The notes under the pieces: generated by a model | Database searches by the model: none | Told to the model about the DNA's origin: nothing | The model's input: only the letters and a program-made list of their open reading frames with translations | DNA from: Verrucomicrobiales bacterium | GTDB lineage: Bacteria > Verrucomicrobiota > Verrucomicrobiia > Verrucomicrobiales > DEV007 | Direction: 5' to 3' | Length of the DNA stretch: 54,979 nucleotides | NCBI GenBank assembly: GCA_013213905.1 | Contig: JABSSQ010000001.1 | Coordinates: 1-54,979, forward strand | Translations under genes and position numbers: made by a program | In this document: piece by piece, positions 42,611-51,156 of the stretch | Layout: every line of letters begins with the position of its first letter | How positions within the stretch are numbered: the first letter of the stretch is position 1

Positions 42611-43551
42611 GGGTTCTTGTGACAGGGGCGAACGGTTTTGTCGGGCGTCACTTGTGCGAGGCTCTCGAGGAAGCCGGGCATGAGGTGGTTCCGTGTCTGA
42701 GGAGAAATGCAGAAACGCCGCCGCAGGATGGCAGTCGGTATCTTGAGTCCGGAGGTAATTGGGGGGAATTACTTGAGGGGATTGATGCGGTGGTTCATAC
42801 CGCGGGGGTTGCCCATCAAGCCGGTAAAGACGCAGACGAGCTTCGACGGGCATTTCAAGAGGGTAATTGTGATTTGACCACGTCGCTGTCAAAGGCGGTG
42901 GAAAAGTCAAAAGTGGATAGTCTCATCCATATCAGCAGCATTGCGGCCGCCGGATATACGCGCTTCCCTGATGGGAAAGGCTTGGGAGAAATTAATGCCG
43001 TGGAGCCCAGTGGCGATTACGGTCGGTCGAAACGGAATTGTGAATCTGCTGTGGTGGCGATTAAAGACTCCGGAAAGTTAGGAGTGAATCTTCGTCCGCC
43101 TCTGATCTATGGGAAAGGAGCAAGAGGGAATTGGCCGAAGTTGTTGAAGTTGGCGAGAAGTCGAATGCTTCTACCTTTTGGCTCGATAAAAAATCGCAGG
43201 TCATTCCTCGGAATTGGAAACCTGAGCGAGTTGGTTGGTGTGATCCTTGCGAGTGGTGCGGACTCTGATCTAAGTGGAACCTATCATGTGGCCGATTCTG
43301 ATGTTGTATCACTCAGGGATGTTATCACTTCCTTACGTGAGGCTGAGGGGCGGGGACCAGGCATGATAGGGTTTCCCGTAAGTGTATTTCGAGTGGGTCT
43401 GAAACTGATGGGTAAGGAAGCCATGAGCGATGGATTGTTTGCTGATCTTGTCCTCGATACTGAGAAGGTCAGGAAGGCGTTCTCTTGGGACCCCTCGATG
43501 GGGACGCTTGATGGAATGAAACGTAGCGTGGAGACGGGGAGAATTGCATGA
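42607..43551 (+). CDS. NAD-dependent sugar epimerase/reductase, WbpV-like
   Basis: A 314-residue extended SDR. TGANGFVGRHL (NAD loop 7-17), VVHTAGVAHQAG, HISSIAAAGY and YGRSKRNCE (catalytic Tyr and Lys) are seen. VVHxAxxxH is characteristic of the WbpV/WbmF-type 4-keto-sugar reductases that, with a WbpM dehydratase, give UDP-QuiNAc or UDP-FucNAc. That WbpM-like partner lies two genes downstream (44210), and a phosphoglycosyl transferase lies between them. Reductase versus 4-epimerase is not certain. The start overlaps the GT2 stop. Confidence 0.8.
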   Translation: MRVLVTGANGFVGRHLCEALEEAGHEVVPCLRRNAETPPQDGSRYLESGGNWGELLEGIDAVVHTAGVAHQAGKDADELRRAFQEGNCDLTTSLSKAVEKSKVDSLIHISSIAAAGYTRFPDGKGLGEINAVEPSGDYGRSKRNCESAVVAIKDSGKLGVNLRPPLIYGKGARGNWPKLLKLARSRMLLPFGSIKNRRSFLGIGNLSELVGVILASGADSDLSGTYHVADSDVVSLRDVITSLREAEGRGPGMIGFPVSVFRVGLKLMGKEAMSDGLFADLVLDTEKVRKAFSWDPSMGTLDGMKRSVETGRIA

Positions 43552-44120
43552 TGAAAGTCCTTTTCGACAGACTCTGCGCGCTCTTCGGGTTGGTCTTTGC
43601 CGCACCTCTCATGCTGATACTGATTCCGGTGATTCGCCTTAATTCACGCGGACCTGCAGTCTTTCGTCAGACCCGGGTGGGGAAGGGTGGAGAGGAGTTC
43701 ACCTGCCTTAAGCTGCGAACCATGAAGCAGAATACGCGTCAGGCTGGAACTCACGAGATCTCCGAAGCGTCGGTGACGGGGATCGGGAAGTTCCTCAGAA
43801 AAACCAAACTGGATGAACTGCCTCAATTGCTCAATGTGTTGAGAGGGGAGATGAGCTTGGTAGGTCCACGTCCGTGCTTGCCGGTGCAGGATGAATTGGT
43901 GAAAGAGCGCAAAGCAAGGAGGGTCCTGAACATACTTCCGGGTATTACGGGGCTGGCACAGGTCAAGGGTATTGATATGTCGGACCCTGTTCGTCTCGCG
44001 GAGTGCGATGAATTGTATCTTTCCAGGATGTCTTTTTTATATGATCTTTCGCTGATTTGGTACACTCTTTTGGGGGCTGGCAGGGAAGACCGAGTCAGTT
44101 CGGAGGAATCTATTGATTGA
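43548..44120 (+). CDS. Initiating phosphoglycosyl transferase (PglC/WcaJ catalytic-domain type)
   Basis: A 190-residue monotopic membrane enzyme that transfers a sugar-1-phosphate from UDP-sugar to undecaprenyl phosphate, the first step of repeat-unit assembly. An N-terminal re-entrant hydrophobic helix (9-30) is followed by QTRVGK (41-46), KLRTM (55-59), the catalytic Asp89-Glu90 dyad in KLDELPQL, VGPRP and ILPGITGLAQVKG. It is the short PglC-like form without WcaJ's extra membrane domains. The ATG overlaps the reductase by 4 nt. The substrate is probably the UDP-6-deoxy-HexNAc made by its neighbours. Confidence 0.92.
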   Translation: MMKVLFDRLCALFGLVFAAPLMLILIPVIRLNSRGPAVFRQTRVGKGGEEFTCLKLRTMKQNTRQAGTHEISEASVTGIGKFLRKTKLDELPQLLNVLRGEMSLVGPRPCLPVQDELVKERKARRVLNILPGITGLAQVKGIDMSDPVRLAECDELYLSRMSFLYDLSLIWYTLLGAGREDRVSSEESID

Positions 44121-44153
44121 ACCGTGATCAATACCTGCCGTTGATGATTGAGA

Positions 44154-44183
44154 GTCCCAATTCGGAAATTGGGACTTTTTTTT
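44154..44183 (+). terminator. Strong intrinsic terminator before the WbpM-like gene
   Basis: GTCCCAATT pairs perfectly with AATTGGGAC (9 bp) around a CGGA loop and is followed by eight T (44176-44183). It lies 33 nt after the phosphoglycosyl transferase stop and ends 26 nt before the ATG at 44210. It is the only canonical intrinsic terminator seen inside the glycan locus. Confidence 0.92.
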
Positions 44184-44209
44184 CCCGATTTCCGCCCCCC
44201 ACGAACCGT

Positions 44210-46105
44210 ATGAGGCTTAGATTTAGACAAATTGAAGAAAGCATCTTCATCCGAAGATTGCTGGCCTTCATTTTTCATCTCATCGGAATCTTCGGTGCTT
44301 ATTATCTCGCCTTTCAGTTGCGTTTTGACTTCGCTGTCGAGGACTGGCGTTGGGAAATATTCTGGCAGACCGTGCCCTGGGCAGTCAGTGCCAATATGCT
44401 TTGTGTGTTTGTCTTTGGGCTCTACCAGGGCCTGTGGCGATTCTTTACGCTCAATGACTGCATTGTAACCGCAGCCGCTCTTTCGGTAGGAACGATCGCT
44501 ACGGCCGGAGCGGTTTTTGTCGTCCGCGACTATTCGTTCGAGCTCTATCCAAGATCGGTTCTATTCATATCATTTTTGCTTTTCCTCTTTTGGGAAATCG
44601 GGGGAAGAGGTTTTGTGAGACTGTCGCGGGAGTCGCTGCAAAGTCGCAATCGAGACCCTTCCAGTAATCTCAAGCGATTGCTCTTGATCGGGGACCCTCA
44701 GGAAGCTGACGTTCTTCTCAGGAGTGTTCAACATTCCGGTGAGCTGGGGCGAGTGGTGGGGATTGTGTCAGAGCACAAGAAGCACGCGGGTTCGAAGCTT
44801 CGAGGCGTCAGGATCAGCACGGGGCTTGATTCCGCTGCTGCACTCGTGAAGGACCTGAGTGTTTCAACCCTGATATTCCTGCCGCCTTGTACGCGTCCAC
44901 GGAAAATCCGAAAGGTGATCGACAAATTGTCGGCCGAAAAGCTTGTTTGCAACTACCAAGTGATTCCATCGATGGATGAGCTCGCATCGGGTAGGCTCAA
45001 TGTGAGTTCTATCAGGAAGGTGGCGATCGAGGATTTACTTCCTCGTGTTCCCTACCGAATTGAGATGGACAAAATCAGTCATTCCATCTGCGGTAAGAAA
45101 ATTCTCGTCACTGGAGCTGGTGGAAGTATCGGATCTGAAATTTGTGTCCAACTGCTCAAGTTCAAGCCAGATACGCTGGTTCTTTATGAAATCAGCGAGT
45201 TCCAACTTTTCAAAACGGAGCGCGAACTGTTGGGAGCTGCTAAGGAAGCGGGAGTTAGAATTATTGCCTGCACTGGTGATGTGAAGAACGCCAACCAGTT
45301 GAAGGCCGCTATTCGCAATGCCGGGGGCATTGATATTTTCTACCATGCGGCGGCCTACAAGCACGTCGATTTGATGGAGAGGAATGCGATTACCTGCTTC
45401 CAAAACAACGTGATTGGAAGTCACGTGGCAGCCACCGTGGCTGAAGAGGAAGGGGTGGATCATTTCGTTTTGATTTCCACTGACAAGGCGGTTCGCCCAA
45501 CCAGCCTGATGGGGGCAAGTAAGCGGTTGGCGGAACGTCTTCTCATCGAACGCGAAAAATGTGGCACCTCATTTCGCGCCGTTCGCTTCGGTAATGTCCT
45601 GGGGAGTAACGGCAGCGTGGTTCCTATCTTCCGATCCCAGATCGAGAAAGGTGGTCCGGTGACGGTTACCAGTCGTGGGGTGACGCGATTCTTTATGACG
45701 ATCCCCGAAGCTGTAGAGCTGGTTCTGGCTGCTGGGGCTATCGAAGAAGACAGGAGGATTTTTGTCCTGGAAATGGGCGAGGCGGTAAGGATCGACGAAA
45801 TGGCCCGGAGGATGATCGAGTTGTCCGGCCTGATTCCTGATGTCGACATCCCCATTGTCTACACAGGTCTGAAGTCCGGGGAAAAGGAATACGAAGAGCT
45901 CCTGACGGACGATGAGAATGTGGTCAGGACAGACTTGGATCGAATTTGGGTCGTGGCTAAAGATGCTCCCGGTGACTTGGAGCCTGTCAATATTGGGCGT
46001 CTGCTCGAATTGATCGACGAAGAGGATGAGGAGGGGATTCGGATTTACGCCCACTCATTGATCCGGGGTTCGATGTTAAATTCTGGAATCGACTGTGCAG
46101 TCTGA
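44210..46105 (+). CDS. Membrane-bound nucleotide-sugar 4,6-dehydratase, WbpM/CapD-like
   Basis: A 631-residue inner-membrane enzyme: about four transmembrane helices (1-140), a first Rossmann-like domain, and an SDR domain (about 290-560) with KKILVTGAGGSIGSE. The catalytic region is LMGASK, a Met in place of the usual SDR Tyr, as in the WbpM/FlaA1 group, preceded by STDKA. It likely converts UDP-GlcNAc to the 4-keto-6-deoxy sugar used by the WbpV-like reductase. ATG at 44210 gives the normal short N-terminus; ATG at 44144 and TTG at 44117 are in frame but would place the terminator inside the coding region. Confidence 0.88.
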   Translation: MRLRFRQIEESIFIRRLLAFIFHLIGIFGAYYLAFQLRFDFAVEDWRWEIFWQTVPWAVSANMLCVFVFGLYQGLWRFFTLNDCIVTAAALSVGTIATAGAVFVVRDYSFELYPRSVLFISFLLFLFWEIGGRGFVRLSRESLQSRNRDPSSNLKRLLLIGDPQEADVLLRSVQHSGELGRVVGIVSEHKKHAGSKLRGVRISTGLDSAAALVKDLSVSTLIFLPPCTRPRKIRKVIDKLSAEKLVCNYQVIPSMDELASGRLNVSSIRKVAIEDLLPRVPYRIEMDKISHSICGKKILVTGAGGSIGSEICVQLLKFKPDTLVLYEISEFQLFKTERELLGAAKEAGVRIIACTGDVKNANQLKAAIRNAGGIDIFYHAAAYKHVDLMERNAITCFQNNVIGSHVAATVAEEEGVDHFVLISTDKAVRPTSLMGASKRLAERLLIEREKCGTSFRAVRFGNVLGSNGSVVPIFRSQIEKGGPVTVTSRGVTRFFMTIPEAVELVLAAGAIEEDRRIFVLEMGEAVRIDEMARRMIELSGLIPDVDIPIVYTGLKSGEKEYEELLTDDENVVRTDLDRIWVVAKDAPGDLEPVNIGRLLELIDEEDEEGIRIYAHSLIRGSMLNSGIDCAV

Positions 46106-46131
46106 TTCGTTTGGAGCTGCAGAAGAATTAG

Positions 46132-47463
46132 ATGAATCGCTTGAAATTAGGGGAATTTGAATGGGCATCGCTTGTCGTAGTCGGATTGCTGGTGATGGCG
46201 ATGATGTTCAACTACCCGGCGATGAATATCATGTCTGTAGCAGGCATTCTTCTGGGCGTGGTTGCTCTCGCGATGAGTGGTCCTGTTAGGAGCGTGTGTG
46301 GCGAAACGTTCCCGCTTCGATTTCGATTGGTAGTAATTGCCTACATCGTCGTTTTCCTGCTTACGCTAGTCTTTTCTCCGATCGAACCGTTTGATTCAGA
46401 TTCCGCCCGGGAGCTAAAGTGGGTGGCTCTCTTTCTGTTGCTGCCTCCAGTTGTGGTTGCTATGCATTTCTTCAGCGGAGTTGAAATCATGGACACGCGT
46501 CAGGCCACCTGGCTTAAAATTGTCCGCTACGGATTTCTTGGGGTTCTGATTGCTTCGACGGCTTATGCTGGCTTCCGATACGTTACGGGAATTGATTACC
46601 TCAGGGAGTTGCGTACCGGAGAGGACCTTGATTGGCGGCGCGGTAGCGGTTTTTTCCGTAACCCGATCGTCTTTTCTCACATGTTCGGAGGGGTGTTTGT
46701 AGCCTGTTTTTCGACGATTGCTCTTTGGGGCCGTTCTAGATATCGAATCAGCATGGGATTGGTCCTTCTGCTATCGATGACCTGCTTGTTCCTGAGCCTC
46801 TCGAGAGGTAGCTGGTTGGCTGCCCTTTTAATAGTTCCGTTCTGGATTTTGCTTTTGGAAAAGAAGTGGCGTCGTGCTGGAATCGGAGTGGCTTTCGTCG
46901 GAGGCGTAATCGCTCTGGTTGCATTGCTTACCTCGGATAGTGCCATGTCGAGGATTCGCGAGGGCGTAGACTTTCAATCGGAAAGCGTTAGATTGAGGCT
47001 TGAGGTATGGAAGGCATCTTCTGAAATACTCAAAGATTATCCGATGGGGATTGGATTCTCTAACGCGATGGCCATTTATCCCGAGTATTACAAAGAACTC
47101 GGGATTGTGCAGGGCGATCACAAGCTGTTCCATGCTCACAATGAGTTTTTTGAAGTGTTACTCGGAACGGGAGTAATTGGTTTTGCGATCTACATGACCC
47201 TCTCAGTGGGGTTTCTTTTTTTGACGTGGGGACTCGTCCGCCATTACCAGAGAGAGAATGACAGGTGGCGTGAAGGACTGGCAATGGCCAGCTTTTGCGT
47301 CCAGGTTTTCATCAGTGCCTGTGCGATGACAGACCAGATTCCAACACCGACGCGGATCTTCCTGGTGGTTTGTTGGATTGTTGCACTGGTTCTCTGGCGA
47401 GAGAAAACACTGGAAGGAGAGACTGCTTGGTTAGAGATCAGGCGACGCGCCACTCAAGATTGA
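46132..47463 (+). CDS. O-antigen ligase/polymerase-like membrane protein
   Basis: A 443-residue protein with about 10-12 transmembrane segments. LSLSRGSWLAALL and KLFHAHNEFFEVLLGTGVIG are the two conserved regions of the O-antigen ligase domain shared by WaaL and Wzy; the second gives the periplasmic catalytic His. Since export appears to be by Wzm/Wzt and no Wzx flippase is present, ligation to lipid A-core or another acceptor (WaaL-like) is more likely than polymerisation. Its end overlaps the convergent M16 gene by 10 bp, so there is no terminator space between them. Confidence 0.85.
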   Translation: MNRLKLGEFEWASLVVVGLLVMAMMFNYPAMNIMSVAGILLGVVALAMSGPVRSVCGETFPLRFRLVVIAYIVVFLLTLVFSPIEPFDSDSARELKWVALFLLLPPVVVAMHFFSGVEIMDTRQATWLKIVRYGFLGVLIASTAYAGFRYVTGIDYLRELRTGEDLDWRRGSGFFRNPIVFSHMFGGVFVACFSTIALWGRSRYRISMGLVLLLSMTCLFLSLSRGSWLAALLIVPFWILLLEKKWRRAGIGVAFVGGVIALVALLTSDSAMSRIREGVDFQSESVRLRLEVWKASSEILKDYPMGIGFSNAMAIYPEYYKELGIVQGDHKLFHAHNEFFEVLLGTGVIGFAIYMTLSVGFLFLTWGLVRHYQRENDRWREGLAMASFCVQVFISACAMTDQIPTPTRIFLVVCWIVALVLWREKTLEGETAWLEIRRRATQD

Positions 47464-50282
47464 TCAGGCTTAATCACCACGGCGACCATCGACTCTGATG
47501 AAAGGAACTCTTTCGCGAGTGCATTCACCTCATCGACAGTGATGTTCTTGTAGTCGTCGACGAATGAGCGAGACCAGTCGAGCCGCTCAGGATATTCCTG
47601 ACTTGATTCGAGAACACTGCCCATCCAGTAGCGATTGGTTCGGCGCATTTCCTCGATGGATGTGACCTGCGGTTTTTTGGCCCGATCCAATTCGTCCTCA
47701 GTAATGCTTTCACCGGTTGCGAGATCATCCGCAATCTGGGCCACCACCTGAGTCACGGCTTCGGCCTGATCAGGAGCCACTGTTACAGAGGCAAAAAGGT
47801 ATCCGTAGTCAGTCCAGGTATCACTTGGGAGGTTGTGAGCAAAAGGGCTGTAAGCATCGCCAAGTTCCTCGCGAATTTTGACTCGAAGTCGATCGTCCAT
47901 GATAGCGGAGAGCATGCTGAGACGACGGGTTTTCTCAATGTCGTAGATGTCGATGGTTGGCCAGTGGATGACGGCCATCGCTTTCGGGATTTCCGACTCA
48001 AACGTAAACACTTTCGACCCCGCTTCGGGGAAGGAAACCAGACGCTCTTCAGAGTAGTCTGGTTTTTTCGCGTTCCGCTCGGGGAGATTGCCGAAGGTGG
48101 AAGCCACCAGGTCGATGGCTTCGTCGAGATCAAAGCTGCCCACGATGGAGATCTCGAGGTAGGCGGTTGCGAGCTCCGGTGTCAGCCACTCTCTTGCCTG
48201 TGAAGTCGTCAGCGCTTCGAGGTCGGCCCTGGCAGGAAAGCCAAAACGGGTGTCCCCGGAATGAAGATACTTTGCCACTTCGTTCTGGGCAAACCCGCCC
48301 GGAGTGTGGTTGAGCTGCTGGTAGATGTAGTCGAGCGCTTTCCGAAACTCCAGGGCAGCTTCCTCGCGATAGCCTGCGTTGGTCAGGTAGGCGCGCATGA
48401 GGGTCAGTTGAGCTCCGAGATCTTTCGGGGTTGTCTGCCCGGAAAGGGTGAAGGCATCGTCGTCGATTCCAAATGAGGAGCTCACCGACTCTCCCGCAAA
48501 AATCTGTTTCAGTTCGTCATGGCTGTGAGCCTCGAGGCCGCCCTTGTTGAAAACGCTGGAGGCAAAGAAGCTGAGACCGGGGCTTGGTTCAGTGATGCGA
48601 CCGGATCCTATACGGGCTTTCACGTAAACCGTTTCGTCTTCGAAATCAGTCACCTTGAAATTGGCGCGCACGTTATTGGCGAATTTGATCTGGGTGACGG
48701 CAACGTCCTCGATATCGATGCGTTCGGCGATTTCGCCGCCATCGGGAAGTTCGCTGTAGGCGAAGGCGGCGACTTCCTTGTCCTTAGGCGCTGTCACAGC
48801 AACTTGACCGCTCTCTTCGTAAACGCCTCGAATCGCGGCGATGGCGTCTTCGACTTCGGCATTGCCCGAGAGCATGAGCATGGTGTCTTCGGCATTTTCC
48901 CAAAGCTCGCGCAGTGAGTCACGGGTGGATTCCGTAGTGACGGAATCGAGCGCTTCTTTGACGCGGGGGAGATCGTCAGCCGGGCTGGTGAAGATCCGGC
49001 GTGAACCGATTCGGCGTGCGATCTCGTTGGCGAGGTCTCGCGACTTTCGGGTTCCCATCTGCTTGGCGGCTTCCTCGTAGAGGCGACCAATTACGGCTTT
49101 GGTTTCGGCGAGCTCGGAATCAGTGAATCCGTGCTCGAGGGCACGTCGCAGTTCCTGCTCGATCAAAGTGAGTGCTTCTTTCCAGTCCTCCGGTTTGCAA
49201 TCGGCGTCGATGGAGGAGTAGAGAGCAAAGCCAAGGTCGTAAAAGTCTCCCGCATGCATCGTCGCGGAACTGATAGGGGAACCTTCTTCCTTGGCGAGGC
49301 GCTCGAGTCGGCGGTTAACCATGCGGGCAGCCACCATGCGCTGGAGGTCTTCTAGGCGACGTTGTTTGTTGTCCGGCGGTGAGATTCGAGTCTTGAGTGC
49401 TTCGATCGATACGGAGGTCTCACCGGCTTCGTTCTCGTAATAATGGTGAACGTCAAACTCGCGCTTGGCGATGTTCCCCATTTTTGGATCCGGGCGCTTT
49501 TCGCGGGCCTCCATTGACTCGAAATGCTCGCGAATAACCTTCTCGGTTTCCGCGGCGTCGATGTCGCCGACCACGATGATCGCCATGCGGTTGGCCGTGT
49601 ACCAATTCTCATAGAACTCGACGAAGCGCTCGCGGGGAGCGTTCATGATGACTTCTTCTGTGCCGATGGGAAGGCGGGTGCTGACTCGATGCTCCGGAAG
49701 CGCAAACTTGATCTGCTCAACGAAGGTGCGCCAGCTGACCGAGTCGCGAGTGCGTTTTTCACTGAGGATGATGCCTCGCTCATCTTCAATTTCGTCCGGA
49801 AGGAGCAGCATGCCGTCCGCATAGTCGCGAAGCAGGCCCATGCCTTCATCGATCATTTCTGCCTCGGTGTTAGGAAGCTCCAGCTTGTAAACGGTTTCGT
49901 TAAATGAGGTGTGCGCATTGGTGTGGTTTCCGAATCCCATTCCGAGGCGCTGGAAATACTCCACCATCTCTCCGGCCGGGAAGTTGGTGGTTCCGTTGAA
50001 GGCCATGTGCTCGAGAAAGTGAGCCAAACCCTGCTGATCTTCGTTTTCCATGAGGGACCCGGTATCGACGTAGAGTCGCATGCTGACCCGGTTCGGCGGC
50101 TCGGCATTCGGAAGAATGGCGTAGCGAAGTCCGTTATCGAGAACTCCCCAGGTCACAGCGGAGTCGGGTTGGATGTCGCTATCTTCCTGGGGAAGTGGAA
50201 TCGGGTCGTTCTGGGCCAGGACGGGCAGGGCAACCAGTGCTGCAAGCACGGCAATCAGACAGGTGTGGATTCGGGGGATCAT
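47454..50282 (-). CDS. M16 family (insulinase-like) zinc metallopeptidase, exported
   Basis: A 942-residue protein with a Sec signal (about 1-23, ending PVLA-Q), so probably periplasmic. The first M16 domain has the inverted zinc motif HFLEH (88-92) with the downstream Glu in EDERGIILSEKR; further inactive-type M16 domains (around 220-400, 540-720 and 730-940) complete a single-chain four-domain peptidase like PqqL or insulinase. It degrades peptides. ATG at 50282 is preferred to TTG at 50339 because it starts at the signal peptide. It lies 53 bp after hisA on the same strand, with no functional link apparent. Confidence 0.92.
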   Translation of the reverse strand: MIPRIHTCLIAVLAALVALPVLAQNDPIPLPQEDSDIQPDSAVTWGVLDNGLRYAILPNAEPPNRVSMRLYVDTGSLMENEDQQGLAHFLEHMAFNGTTNFPAGEMVEYFQRLGMGFGNHTNAHTSFNETVYKLELPNTEAEMIDEGMGLLRDYADGMLLLPDEIEDERGIILSEKRTRDSVSWRTFVEQIKFALPEHRVSTRLPIGTEEVIMNAPRERFVEFYENWYTANRMAIIVVGDIDAAETEKVIREHFESMEAREKRPDPKMGNIAKREFDVHHYYENEAGETSVSIEALKTRISPPDNKQRRLEDLQRMVAARMVNRRLERLAKEEGSPISSATMHAGDFYDLGFALYSSIDADCKPEDWKEALTLIEQELRRALEHGFTDSELAETKAVIGRLYEEAAKQMGTRKSRDLANEIARRIGSRRIFTSPADDLPRVKEALDSVTTESTRDSLRELWENAEDTMLMLSGNAEVEDAIAAIRGVYEESGQVAVTAPKDKEVAAFAYSELPDGGEIAERIDIEDVAVTQIKFANNVRANFKVTDFEDETVYVKARIGSGRITEPSPGLSFFASSVFNKGGLEAHSHDELKQIFAGESVSSSFGIDDDAFTLSGQTTPKDLGAQLTLMRAYLTNAGYREEAALEFRKALDYIYQQLNHTPGGFAQNEVAKYLHSGDTRFGFPARADLEALTTSQAREWLTPELATAYLEISIVGSFDLDEAIDLVASTFGNLPERNAKKPDYSEERLVSFPEAGSKVFTFESEIPKAMAVIHWPTIDIYDIEKTRRLSMLSAIMDDRLRVKIREELGDAYSPFAHNLPSDTWTDYGYLFASVTVAPDQAEAVTQVVAQIADDLATGESITEDELDRAKKPQVTSIEEMRRTNRYWMGSVLESSQEYPERLDWSRSFVDDYKNITVDEVNALAKEFLSSESMVAVVIKPDQS

Positions 50283-50335
50283 AATAAGGAAGCGATACAG
50301 GGGGAGGATGTTTGTTTGAAGGGAAGTGAAATGAA

Positions 50336-51121
50336 TCAAAGGCTTTCAGGCAACTGGTTGAAGGTCACGCAATCGGAGTAGCTTACGCCGCTGCCGCCGA
50401 AAATGTCGAGGGCGCTGCCAATGGTGAGGTCGACCGCTCCGCCGCTGATTTGGTCGACCCGCTTCAGGTCTTCGAGGGAAGAAGCTCCTCCGGCGTAGGT
50501 GACAGGTTTTCTGCCCCATTTTCCGAGCAGGGCGACGAGCTCTTCGTCGATCCCTTCGCACTTTCCCTCGACATCTGCTGCGTGGATAAGGAATTCATCA
50601 CAGGAAGCGGCGAGTTGATCGAGGGTTTCCAGGGTCACCGGCATATCGGTGATCGTCTGCCAGCGATTCATCGCTACGACCCAGCCGTTGTCTCTGCGCC
50701 GACAGCTCAGATCAATGACGAGGCGATCAGGGCCGGTTTCAGCCAACAGGGCCTGAAGGCGGTCTTCCCGGAACCTGGCGCTTTCATCGAAGAGGAAGGA
50801 AGTGGCAATGAGATGAGAGGCTCCGGCCTCGAGCCATTCGGCTGCATTTTCATTCGTAATCCCGCCGCCCAGCTGGAGGCCGCCGGGATAGGCGGAGAGC
50901 GCAGCGCGAGCCGATTCGTCGTTGCCGGGACCGAGCTTGATGACATGACCACCGGTGAGTTTGTCCTCGGCGTATTTCGAAGCAAACCAGGCCGGGCTCT
51001 GGTCACTGGTGAAATTGGTTTTCAGTTCTTCGGAGGAAGAATCGAGGGTGCCACCAACAATCTGTTTCACTTTGCCATCGTGAAGATCAATGCAGGGGCG
51101 AAATCGTGTTCCTCGGCGCAT
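50336..51121 (-). CDS. hisA: Eukaryotic-type phosphoribosyl-formimino-AICAR ribotide isomerase (HisA)
   Basis: A 261-residue beta/alpha-barrel enzyme for step four of histidine biosynthesis. The N-terminus FRPCIDLHDGKVKQIVGGTL, then TNFTSDQSPAWFASKYAEDKLTGGHVIKLG, matches the eukaryotic HIS6-type isomerases rather than the common bacterial HisA. Catalytic aspartates are Asp12 (CIDLHDG) and Asp183 (HAADVEGKCEG). GGGIT and YAGGASS are the phosphate-binding loops. No other his gene is nearby. The start is ATG; it lies 35 bp after the GT2 gene. Confidence 0.88.
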   Translation of the reverse strand: MRRGTRFRPCIDLHDGKVKQIVGGTLDSSSEELKTNFTSDQSPAWFASKYAEDKLTGGHVIKLGPGNDESARAALSAYPGGLQLGGGITNENAAEWLEAGASHLIATSFLFDESARFREDRLQALLAETGPDRLVIDLSCRRRDNGWVVAMNRWQTITDMPVTLETLDQLAASCDEFLIHAADVEGKCEGIDEELVALLGKWGRKPVTYAGGASSLEDLKRVDQISGGAVDLTIGSALDIFGGSGVSYSDCVTFNQLPESL

Positions 51122-51156
51122 AAAAGGGGAGGCGGAAAATTACCTCAAAGTCATCA

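Noticed and set aside
44117-44209. TTG or upstream ATG start for the WbpM-like gene
   Set aside because: Family members begin about 15-20 residues before the first helix, which fits ATG 44210. The upstream starts would run through the terminator hairpin, though coupled translation remains possible.
47835-48203. 122-codon open frame on the plus strand within the M16 gene
   Set aside because: The M16 protein on the minus strand has a continuous and conserved sequence; this frame has no homology features.
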